NCBI GenBank assembly: GCA_905215835.1
Contig: CAJMRR010000053.1
Span: 1-12,566 of the forward strand
DNA: 12,566 nt
Direction of reading: 5' to 3'
Source of the DNA: an uncultured bacterium
GTDB taxonomy: Bacteria > Actinomycetota > Coriobacteriia > Coriobacteriales > Coriobacteriaceae
Shown here: positions 1 to 5,436 of the stretch, one piece after another
Position numbering within the stretch: the stretch's first letter is position 1
Layout of the letters: each line of letters starts with the position of its first letter
Notes under the pieces: generated by a model
What the model saw: the letters and a program-made list of their open reading frames with translations, nothing else
What the model was told of the DNA's origin: nothing
The model's database searches: none
Translations under genes and position numbers: made by a program

Positions 1-441
1 CTCGGCCGTTCGTACTACATGGGCGACGATCGCATCGAGGGCCTGGGCGTCATTGCCGCCGAAACCGTACGTGGCTCCGATCGCCTGATCGGCAACGTAG
101 CCGTCAAAACCGACCTGGCACCCGAGCCCTTTGTGGGATTCGAGAATCATGGAGGTCGCACGCTTTTGGACGCCGAAGCCACGCCGCTCGGAACGTCCGT
201 CGTCACGGGCACCGGCAACAACGGCGATGATGGTCTTGAGGGCCTCATCTACAAGGGCGTCATCGGCACGTACCTGCACGGACCGGCACTGCCCAAGAAC
301 CCCGAACTCGCCGACTGGCTCATTACCCACGCCCTCGAGCGCCGTGGCGACGCGCAGGCCACAGCCCTGCTGCCGCTCAAGCCCCTCGACGACACCTACG
401 AGCACGCCGCCCACGACGCCGCCATGAAGCTCCTCCCCTAG
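1..441 (+). CDS. gatD: Lipid II isoglutaminyl synthase, glutamine amidotransferase subunit GatD (3' part)
   Basis: Only the last 146 residues are inside the window; the frame is open from base 1 and the start lies upstream. GatD releases ammonia from glutamine so that its partner MurT can amidate the D-glutamate of lipid II to D-isoglutamine in the cytoplasm. The sequence shows the family blocks VGFENHGGRT, TGTGNNGDDGLEGLIYKG and GTYLHGPALPKNPELADWLI. The His of YLHGP is the expected catalytic His of the class I glutaminase triad; the nucleophile Cys would lie upstream and cannot be checked. The C-terminal 35 residues are less conserved. In most genomes murT lies directly upstream, which is outside this view. 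The TAG stop is followed by a palindrome at 451-479. The closest alternative, a cobyric acid synthase-type CobB/CobQ amidotransferase, is less likely because of the HGGRT and LPKNP motifs. Confidence 0.88.
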   Translation, partial: LGRSYYMGDDRIEGLGVIAAETVRGSDRLIGNVAVKTDLAPEPFVGFENHGGRTLLDAEATPLGTSVVTGTGNNGDDGLEGLIYKGVIGTYLHGPALPKNPELADWLITHALERRGDAQATALLPLKPLDDTYEHAAHDAAMKLLP

Positions 442-450
442 CACCTCACA

Positions 451-479
451 ACCACAAAGGGGACAGGCACCTTTGTGGT
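451..479. repeat. Short GC-rich palindrome, REP-like or terminator-like
   Basis: A perfect 10-bp inverted repeat, ACCACAAAGG (451-460) with CCTTTGTGGT (470-479), encloses a 9-base loop, GGACAGGCA. It starts 9 bases after the gatD stop. The right arm is followed by GGTTTTCC, a weak T-tract, so it may terminate gatD transcription. I recall palindromes with a GGGGACAGGCACC core as dispersed, REP-like sequences in several bacterial genomes; that is recollection, not a search result. Confidence 0.55.
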
Positions 480-503
480 GGTTTTCCAGTTTGCCAACGA
501 TAT

Positions 504-531
504 GTGAACGGCTAAAAAAGTCTGCTATACT
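504..531 (+). promoter_or_regulatory. Probable promoter of tRNA-Glu
   Basis: TATACT at 526-531 matches the -10 consensus at five of six positions. It is preceded by TG plus one base (TGCTATACT), an extended -10. The -35 is weak: GTGAAC at 504-509 with a 16-base spacer. The -10 lies 10 bases before the first tRNA base, as expected for a tRNA promoter with a very short leader. Confidence 0.55.
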
Positions 532-541
532 CTTTCCCGCT

Positions 542-618
542 GTCCCCATCGTCTAGCGGCCAAGGACGCCACCCTTTCAAGGTGGATATCGCGGGTTCGA
601 ATCCCGCTGGGGGCACCA
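542..618 (+). tRNA. tRNA-Glu (anticodon TTC)
   Basis: A full cloverleaf can be drawn. The acceptor arms are GTCCCCA (542-548) and TGGGGGC (608-614), with one G-T pair. The anticodon stem is CCACC (569-573) with GGTGG (581-585), around the loop CTTTCAA. This puts anticodon TTC at 576-578, reading GAA and GAG. The T arm is GCGGG-TTCGAAT-CCCGC (591-607). Base 615 is the discriminator A and CCA is encoded at 616-618. It is transcribed alone, from an extended -10 promoter to a strong terminator at 631-661. Its last 18 bases (601-618) recur at 790-807 without the rest of a tRNA. Confidence 0.97.
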
Positions 619-690
619 CAGAATCTGAGGAGCCCGTTACCCTCGCGGTAGCGGGCTTTTTGCTATCCATGTGCCGGGATTCGAACCCGA
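601..690 (+). repeat. Direct repeat copy 1: tRNA-Glu 3' end, terminator and inverted T-arm remnant
   Basis: This 90-base block aligns with 790-879 at 77 of 90 positions by eye. The first 29 bases (601-629), covering the T-arm 3' strand, acceptor, CCA and 11 trailer bases, are identical. The block continues through a rho-independent terminator and ends with CCGGGATTCGAAC, which read on the minus strand is a T-arm core (GTTCGAATCCCGG). The offset between copies is exactly 189 bases. Confidence 0.85.
631..661 (+). terminator. Rho-independent terminator of tRNA-Glu
   Basis: AGCCCGTTACC (631-641) pairs with GGTAGCGGGCT (647-657) over 11 bp with one G-T pair and a 5-base loop. A T-run follows directly (657-661). 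It starts 13 bases after the encoded CCA. Confidence 0.9.
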
Positions 691-789
691 CAGGGTGCGG
701 AGCTGAGGAAACGCGTAAGCGTTTTCCAGCGCAGCACGCAAGGAGCGGAGCGACGCAGCGAAAGCGGGCGGCGCCAGCCGCACGCGGAC

Positions 790-879
790 ATCCCGCTGGG
801 GGCACCACAGAATCTGAGCAGCCCGTTATCAATTCGGTAGCGGGCTTTTTGTTACCGATATTCCGGGATTCGAACCCCG
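790..879 (+). repeat. Direct repeat copy 2: orphan tRNA-Glu 3' end, second terminator, T-arm remnant
   Basis: Second copy of the block at 601-690, about 86% identical, with the first 29 bases (790-818) perfect. No tRNA 5' half precedes it: the 99 bases between the copies (691-789) are GC-rich, non-coding and unlike a D or anticodon arm. Duplication of a tRNA 3' end is the usual mark left by tyrosine-recombinase integration at a tRNA gene (attL/attR), but nothing mobile remains between the copies. Unequal recombination between tRNA-Glu loci is the alternative. Confidence 0.8.
820..850 (+). terminator. Second rho-independent terminator, inside repeat copy 2
   Basis: AGCCCGTTATC (820-830) pairs with GGTAGCGGGCT (836-846), with two G-T pairs and a 5-base loop AATTC, and runs into TTTTT (846-850). 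Its arms are kept while the loop differs from the copy at 631-661, so the pairing is preserved although the sequence has drifted. It would act as a backup terminator for tRNA-Glu. Confidence 0.75.
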
Positions 880-904
880 AGGGCATTAAATCACACTGTC
901 ATCC

Positions 905-1137
905 AAGGGCCGTGGTCAAAAAATAGCAAATATGAGTACTGTTTCCATTTTAGTAACAGCGATTTCATGCCTTTAGAAGTCGATTTAGCCGTCAGGCGTC
1001 CTACGGCGGAAGAATTGCAGACGTTTATCGGCTAAGTACTTGTACATATGTTGCGTAACACTACATATTTTGCAAATAAATAATGCTACAGGACTTGTGA
1101 CAGTACTCATATTTGACGTTTTTTGCCCACAACCCTT
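905..1137. repeat. MITE-like element with 38-bp imperfect terminal inverted repeats
   Basis: Bases 905-942 and the reverse complement of 1100-1137 match at 32 of 38 positions. The inner 16 bases of each arm, CAAATATGAGTACTGT, are perfect, and both arms carry a run of six A next to AAGGG..GTGG. The 157-base interior (943-1099) is AT-rich relative to the genes and has no convincing gene; the longest frame is a 68-codon minus-strand ORF without family resemblance. No target-site duplication is obvious. It lies between the tRNA-Glu repeats and the glutamine synthetase terminator, so it could also be a pair of oppositely oriented regulator sites. The stretch 887-1185 holds nothing else I can support. 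Confidence 0.6.
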
Positions 1138-1185
1138 TATACCTAGGCGAATCGGCGGCAAAACGGGCTTCAATGCGTCCTTCGC

Positions 1186-1221
1186 AAACAAAAACCGGGG
1201 CCCGCATGATGCGGACCCCGG
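1186..1221 (-). terminator. Rho-independent terminator of glutamine synthetase
   Basis: CCGGGGCCCGCA (1195-1206) pairs with TGCGGACCCCGG (1210-1221) around a 3-base loop, 12 bp with one mismatch. Read on the minus strand the stem is followed by GGTTTTTGTTTG (T-tract opposite 1186-1194). It lies 32 bases after the stop codon. Confidence 0.9.
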
Positions 1222-1252
1222 CTCAATACCGTGACGATATGTCAGTTACGCT

Positions 1253-3340
1253 CTACACGTAGAACAGAATGTCGTCGTAGGTCGGGACCGGCCAGTAGTC
1301 GGCGGCCACGATCTCCTCCATGGCATCCACGGCGGCGCGCAGCGTATCCATAGCGGGAACGACCTCGTGCGCGTACACGTTGGCCTGCTCCTGACCATCG
1401 AGGGCCTCGGCCTTCTGATGCACGGCGTCGAGCGCCTTGATGGAGTCGTTGATGGTGGTGATGCCGTTGCAGAGCTTGTTGAGCGTGTTCTGCTCACACT
1501 GCATGGCGGCCTCGGCGCCGGCGGCACGAATAGTCTCAAGGCCCTTAGCGACCTTGGTGGCATAGGCGGTAATGACCGGGCGATAGGTACGACGCGCCTC
1601 GCGAACCATCGTGGTAGCCTCGATGTTCATGAGCTTGTTGTACTTCTCGAGCTTGCAGTCGTAGCGGCACTGAGCCTCGGCCTTGGTCAGGACACCCGTC
1701 TCCTCAAAGAGCGCGATAGCCTTATCGGAAACAAAGGCGGGCAGGGCATCGGCCGTGGTCTTGTTGTTGGCAAGGCCGCGCTTCTTGGCCTCGACGGGCC
1801 ACTCGTCGGAGTAGCCATCGCCGGAAAAGAGGATGCGCTGGTGGTCGGTCAGGACCTTCTTGCAGTACTCGAGCGCAGCGTCCTGGAACTCATCCTCGGG
1901 CGTACCCTCGAGTGCGTCGGCGAAGGACTTGAGCGACTTGGCCACGGCAGCATCGAGCACCAGGTTGGAGTCGGAGACGTTCTGCTCGGAGCCGCAGGCA
2001 CGGAACTCGAACTTGTTGCCGGTAAAGGCGAACGGGGAGGTGCGGTTGCGGTCGGTGTTGTCCTGCATCAGCTTGGGCAGGGTATCGGCGCCCAGGTCGA
2101 GCACGCCGCGCGTGGCATGGACGGAAGCCTTGCCATCGATGATCTTCTCGACAACCTCGGTAAGCTGGTCGCCCAGGAAGATGGACATAATCGCCGGAGG
2201 AGCCTCGTTGGCGCCCAGACGATGATCGTTGCCGGCCGAGGCAACGGAGGCACGCAGGAGCTCCTGATAGTTATCGACGGCCTCAATCACCGCGGTGAGG
2301 AAGACGATGAACTGCAGGTTGTCGAGCGGGGTGTCGCCCGGATCGAGCAGATTCTCGGACTCGGTGCCAAGCGACCAGTTGTTGTGCTTGCCCGAACCGT
2401 TGATGCCCTCGAAGGGCTTCTCGTGCAGCAAGCAGACCAAGTCGTGACGGGAGGCGATGAGCTTCATTTTCTCCATCATGACCAGATTCTGGTCGATGGC
2501 CTCGTTGACTTCGCCATAGACGGGGGCGAGCTCATGCTGGCAGGGAGCAACCTCGTTGTGCTTGGTCTTGGCGGGAATGCCGAGCGCCCACAGTTCATCG
2601 TCCAGGTCCTTCATATAGGCCGAGACGGTGGGGCGGATAGCGCCAAAGTAGTGCTCCTCGAGCTCCTGGCCCTTGCAGGGAGCAGCACCAAAGAGGGTGC
2701 GACCGGTGATGACCAGGTCCTTGCGCTTGCGATAGGCGTCCTTCTTGATCAGGAAGTACTCTTGCTCGTCGCCCACGGAAGGAACGACCTTCTTGGGGGT
2801 CTTGCCAAACAGCGCCAAAACGCGCTTGGACTCACGCGAGAGCGCGGTCATGGAGCGCAGCAGCGGAGTCTTCTTGTCCAGGGCCTCGCCCGTGTAGGAG
2901 CAGAAAGCCGTGGGGATGCACAGGACATCGTCCTTGATAAAGGCGGGGCTGGTGGGATCCCAAGCGGTGTAGCCACGGGCCTCGAAGGTGGCGCGCAGGC
3001 CGCCGTTGGGGAAGCTGGAGGCGTCCGGCTCGCCCTGGATGAGGTTCTTGCCCGTAAACTTGGTAATGGCGGTGCCGTCGTGGTTGGGCTCCAAGAAGCT
3101 GTCGTGCTTCTCGGAAGTAATGCCCGAAAGAGGCTGGAACCAGTGCGCGTAGTGCGTCGCGCCCTTGGAGATGGCCCAGACCTTCATGGCATGGGCAACG
3201 GCGTTGGCCACATCCAGGTCGAGCGGCTCACCGCCCTCGAGGGTTGCAGCAAGGCGCTTCCAAATGTCCTTGGGGAGGTAGTCCTTCATGACTTCCTCAG
3301 AGAACACCATGGTCCCGAAGCGGTCAGTAAGTTCGGCCAT
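1253..3340 (-). CDS. glnN: Glutamine synthetase, type III
   Basis: The 695-residue product makes glutamine from glutamate, ammonia and ATP in the cytoplasm. Its length and blocks are those of the large GSIII class rather than the ~450-residue GSI. It shows GDEQEYFLI (about 190-198), KHNEVAPCQHELAPVYGE (260-277), NGSGKHNNWSLGT (314-326), NDHRLGANEAPPAIMS (371-386) and DRNRTSPFAFTGNKFEFR (430-447); Glu, His and Arg residues in these blocks form the metal, ATP and glutamate sites in the family. The C-terminus YWPVPTYDDILFYV is also typical. I chose ATG at 3340 because GGGAG lies 6 bases upstream and family homology begins with MAELTDRFG; the frame is open 21 codons further. It is monocistronic, divergent from metF, with its own terminator. 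A palindrome at 3426-3446 overlaps a candidate promoter. No adenylylation-type GSI or PII gene is in view. Confidence 0.97.
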   Translation of the reverse strand: MAELTDRFGTMVFSEEVMKDYLPKDIWKRLAATLEGGEPLDLDVANAVAHAMKVWAISKGATHYAHWFQPLSGITSEKHDSFLEPNHDGTAITKFTGKNLIQGEPDASSFPNGGLRATFEARGYTAWDPTSPAFIKDDVLCIPTAFCSYTGEALDKKTPLLRSMTALSRESKRVLALFGKTPKKVVPSVGDEQEYFLIKKDAYRKRKDLVITGRTLFGAAPCKGQELEEHYFGAIRPTVSAYMKDLDDELWALGIPAKTKHNEVAPCQHELAPVYGEVNEAIDQNLVMMEKMKLIASRHDLVCLLHEKPFEGINGSGKHNNWSLGTESENLLDPGDTPLDNLQFIVFLTAVIEAVDNYQELLRASVASAGNDHRLGANEAPPAIMSIFLGDQLTEVVEKIIDGKASVHATRGVLDLGADTLPKLMQDNTDRNRTSPFAFTGNKFEFRACGSEQNVSDSNLVLDAAVAKSLKSFADALEGTPEDEFQDAALEYCKKVLTDHQRILFSGDGYSDEWPVEAKKRGLANNKTTADALPAFVSDKAIALFEETGVLTKAEAQCRYDCKLEKYNKLMNIEATTMVREARRTYRPVITAYATKVAKGLETIRAAGAEAAMQCEQNTLNKLCNGITTINDSIKALDAVHQKAEALDGQEQANVYAHEVVPAMDTLRAAVDAMEEIVAADYWPVPTYDDILFYV

Positions 3341-3425
3341 ACGGAACTCCCTTCGTATCGGCACCGCGTGAGAAGCGGTGTTGATTACTAACGAACGAGT
3401 CATAGCTTAGACTCGCCGTGTTTCC

Positions 3426-3464
3426 GCAACATTACCGTTATGTTGCTGTCGCGAAACCAATCAA
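3426..3464 (-). promoter_or_regulatory. Candidate promoter and operator of glutamine synthetase
   Basis: On the minus strand, TTGATT (opposite 3459-3464) and CATAAC (opposite 3437-3442) are spaced by 16 bases and give a plausible -35/-10 pair, four of six matches each. The inverted repeat GCAACAT-N7-ATGTTGC (3426-3446) covers the -10 and likely start point, where a repressor would act. The regulator is unknown; the spacing of GAAAC and GTTAC motifs nearby does not fit the actinobacterial GlnR box. Confidence 0.3.
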
Positions 3465-3576
3465 TGAGGTTACCGCATCGCGGCGGCGTTGCCACCCTCA
3501 ACAGCCAATCAACTGTATAAATTGCAGACCTTTCCCCATGGTTTAAGGGTAGTCAATTTGGGATGGAGCTCTATTA

Positions 3577-3602
3577 ACTGGTATTTTGCATCAGATACCA
3601 GT
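3577..3602. promoter_or_regulatory. Operator-like palindrome in the glnN-metF intergenic region
   Basis: A perfect 8-bp inverted repeat, ACTGGTAT with ATACCAGT, flanks a 10-base centre. It lies 165 bases upstream of metF and 237 bases upstream of glnN. A half-site-like TTGGTATC recurs at 3669-3676. There is no T-tract, so it reads as a protein-binding site or a leader hairpin rather than a terminator. No known riboswitch consensus was recognised in 3341-3766. Confidence 0.35.
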
Positions 3603-3717
3603 CTTTATAGTCCGTGCCTAGATTAGCCGCTCTGTTATAGAGAAAGCCGATAGCAAGGCATCTTTGATTGGTATCCCCGAATAACGAGTGAAACTCCACC
3701 GTGACACAGTGGTGCTG

Positions 3718-3723
3718 TAGAAT
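3718..3723 (+). promoter_or_regulatory. Candidate -10 box for the metF operon
   Basis: TAGAAT matches the -10 consensus at five of six positions and would give a leader of about 37 bases before metF. I do not see a good -35 at 16-18 bases upstream, so an activator would be needed or the true promoter lies elsewhere. Confidence 0.25.
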
Positions 3724-3766
3724 CCTTACAACACATCACACTATTACGTATCTAGAGGAGCACGAT

Positions 3767-4639
3767 ATGCGCGTCGACGAGGTTTTTAAGCAGGCAGCAT
3801 CCCAGGGCACCGCGCCCATTTCGTTTGAGATGTTCCCGCCCAAGGGCGAGCTGACCCTCGACACGGCTCGCGAAGTGGCAGGCAATCTGTGCAAGCTTTC
3901 GCCGAGCTTTGTCTCGGTCACCTGCTCGGCCGGCGGCTCGGGCAACGGTGCCGCCACCGCCCCCATCGCGCATATGATTACGAGCGAATTCGACACGCCC
4001 TCGGTGGCGCACCTTACCTGCGTGGGCCGCTCGCACGCCGATATCGCCGCCAAGATCGACGAGTATCGCACCGCCGGCGTAGAAAACATCCTGGCCCTGC
4101 GTGGCGATCTTCCCGCTGGCGCGACCGAGGACGACAAGCCCGCCTCGGACTACGCCTACGCCCGCGACCTCATCCCCGAGCTCGTCGACGCCGGCTTTTG
4201 CGTGGGCGCCGCAGCCTACCCCGAGGGCCACATTGCCTGTGAGGATCTCAACCTCTCGGTCGAACACCTCAAGCAAAAGCAGGACGCTGGCGCGAGCTTC
4301 TTTGTGACGCAGCTCTTCTTTGATAACGAGTGCTTCTACCGCTTCCGCGAGCTTGCCGACAAGGCCGGCATCACCGTGCCCATTACCGCGGGCATCATGC
4401 CGTTTATGGGCAAGTCGCAGATCAGCCGCATGGTCTTTATGTGCGGCGCGTCGCTGCCCTCCCCCGTCATCAAGATTCTCGCCAAGTACGAGAATGACCC
4501 CGAGAGCCTGCAGGCAGCTGGTGTAGATTATGCAGCCCGCCAGCTTTGCGACCTCAAGGAGCACGGCGCCGACGGCCTGCACCTGTACACTATGAACCGT
4601 CCTGCGATCGCCGCGACCATTATGGAGCGCCTGGGGTAA
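3767..4639 (+). CDS. metF: 5,10-methylenetetrahydrofolate reductase
   Basis: The 290-residue flavoprotein reduces 5,10-methylene-tetrahydrofolate to 5-methyl-tetrahydrofolate, the methyl donor for MetH. It has a single TIM-barrel domain, close to the ~296 residues of the E. coli enzyme. Visible motifs are SFEMFPPKGE (19-28), whose Glu21 matches the catalytic Glu of FEFFPP; SVTCSAGGSG (50-59); HLTCVG (82-87); LALRGDLP (109-116), whose Asp114 matches the flavin-tuning Asp of the family; and FFVTQLFFD (178-186). The start at ATG 3767 has GAGGAG 6 bases upstream; an upstream in-frame ATG at 3701 has no comparable site. The stop overlaps the next gene's ATG by one base (TAATG), indicating translational coupling. 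No MetV-like partner is adjacent, so NAD(P)H is the likely but unproven reductant. Confidence 0.96.
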   Translation: MRVDEVFKQAASQGTAPISFEMFPPKGELTLDTAREVAGNLCKLSPSFVSVTCSAGGSGNGAATAPIAHMITSEFDTPSVAHLTCVGRSHADIAAKIDEYRTAGVENILALRGDLPAGATEDDKPASDYAYARDLIPELVDAGFCVGAAAYPEGHIACEDLNLSVEHLKQKQDAGASFFVTQLFFDNECFYRFRELADKAGITVPITAGIMPFMGKSQISRMVFMCGASLPSPVIKILAKYENDPESLQAAGVDYAARQLCDLKEHGADGLHLYTMNRPAIAATIMERLG

Positions 4640-5427
4640 TGGAAAAACCGCACATCGATACAACCGCTGTCGAAGTGCCGGCCGACCTTGCGTCGCCGGC
4701 GCTTTACCGTGTCGATGCTGCGCACCATCCCCGTGTCGACCGTGCCGAGATGCTGCGGTATCTGGGTTACGGCGGCCAGCAGATTGAGCCCGAGCTGTCA
4801 CGACGTATTGAGCTTGTGGTCGAGCGCCTTGAGCTGGACATTGAGCCCCGTGGCGTGCGCCGCGTATTTGCCGTCGATGCCATGGGCGTGGACGAGCAGG
4901 GAGAGCCTTGCATTCGCTTGGTCGGCACCAACGTTGAGCTGCGAGGTCGCGATATCTATCGACATCTCAAAGATGCCCGCTTTGCCGCGCTCATGGCATG
5001 CACCCTCGGCATGGACGCCGAGCGTCGCCTGCGCACCACGGGAGCCCAACATCCCCTGGAGGGCGCCGTGCTCGACGCCGCGTGCTCCGCTTACGTGGAA
5101 GCCGCCGTTGAGCAAATGGACCAGCAGGTCAAGACGGACGCCGCCGTTCATGGGCTCGCCGGCAACTGGCGTTTTAGTCCCGGCTACGGCGACTGCCCGC
5201 TCTCGGCCCAGCGCTCGATCGTCAATGCGCTCAACGCCACGCGGCTCATCGGCCTGACCGTCACGCCCACCAGCCTGCTCATGCCCACCAAAAGCGTGAC
5301 CGCGGTGATCGGCCTATTCGACAGCGAAGTCCACGACGCCCAGAACCGCCCCACCTGCAATATCTGCCGCATGCGCGAGCACTGCCGCTTCCGCGCCGCC
5401 CACACCACCTGCTATTCCAGCCATTAG
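4639..5427 (+). CDS. Stand-alone vitamin B12-dependent methionine synthase activation protein
   Basis: The 262-residue protein corresponds to the C-terminal SAM-binding activation domain that in E. coli is part of MetH. That domain binds S-adenosylmethionine and, with an electron donor, remethylates cobalamin oxidised to cob(II)alamin. The key block RFSPGYGDCPLSAQ (178-191) matches the RxxPGYxxCP SAM-binding motif, followed by LTVTPTSLLMPTKSVTAVIG (206-225), the equivalent of the LTES.AM.P.ASVSG segment. The C-terminus is Cys-rich: Cys240, Cys243 and Cys249 form CxxCx5C, with Cys258 near the end. This could bind a metal or Fe-S cluster; that is inference, though similar tails occur in other stand-alone versions as far as I recall. 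It is translationally coupled to metF, and the following metH lacks this domain, which strongly supports the assignment. Confidence 0.9.
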   Translation: MEKPHIDTTAVEVPADLASPALYRVDAAHHPRVDRAEMLRYLGYGGQQIEPELSRRIELVVERLELDIEPRGVRRVFAVDAMGVDEQGEPCIRLVGTNVELRGRDIYRHLKDARFAALMACTLGMDAERRLRTTGAQHPLEGAVLDAACSAYVEAAVEQMDQQVKTDAAVHGLAGNWRFSPGYGDCPLSAQRSIVNALNATRLIGLTVTPTSLLMPTKSVTAVIGLFDSEVHDAQNRPTCNICRMREHCRFRAAHTTCYSSH

Positions 5428-5436
5428 GAGCCCCCG

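Noticed and set aside
863..884. Possible tRNA on the minus strand from the T-arm core GTTCGAATCCCGG
   Set aside because: No acceptor, anticodon or D arm can be paired on either side and no CCA follows. The same holds for 674-690.
512..886. 124-codon minus-strand frame over the tRNA-Glu region with an internal repeat
   Set aside because: The peptide (VVPPAGFEPA type) is translation of tRNA and its duplicated 3' end, a known annotation artefact.
985..1191. 68-codon minus-strand frame within and beside the inverted-repeat element
   Set aside because: No ribosome-binding site or family match, and it runs through an inverted-repeat end and into the terminator T-tract of glutamine synthetase.
1367..3391. 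674-codon plus-strand frame over glutamine synthetase
   Set aside because: Same shadow effect; composition is low-complexity and the minus-strand gene is certain.
3480..3502. T-box-like string on the minus strand upstream of glutamine synthetase (GAGGGTGGCA then GCCGCCGCG)
   Set aside because: The conserved T-box string should run on directly as AGGGTGGNACCGCG. Here seven extra bases interrupt it, no terminator alternative follows and no stem I with a specifier loop was found.
3341..3766. SAM, SAH or cobalamin riboswitch upstream of metF
   Set aside because: None of the conserved cores (for example the B12-box GCCACTG) could be found; only short palindromes are present.
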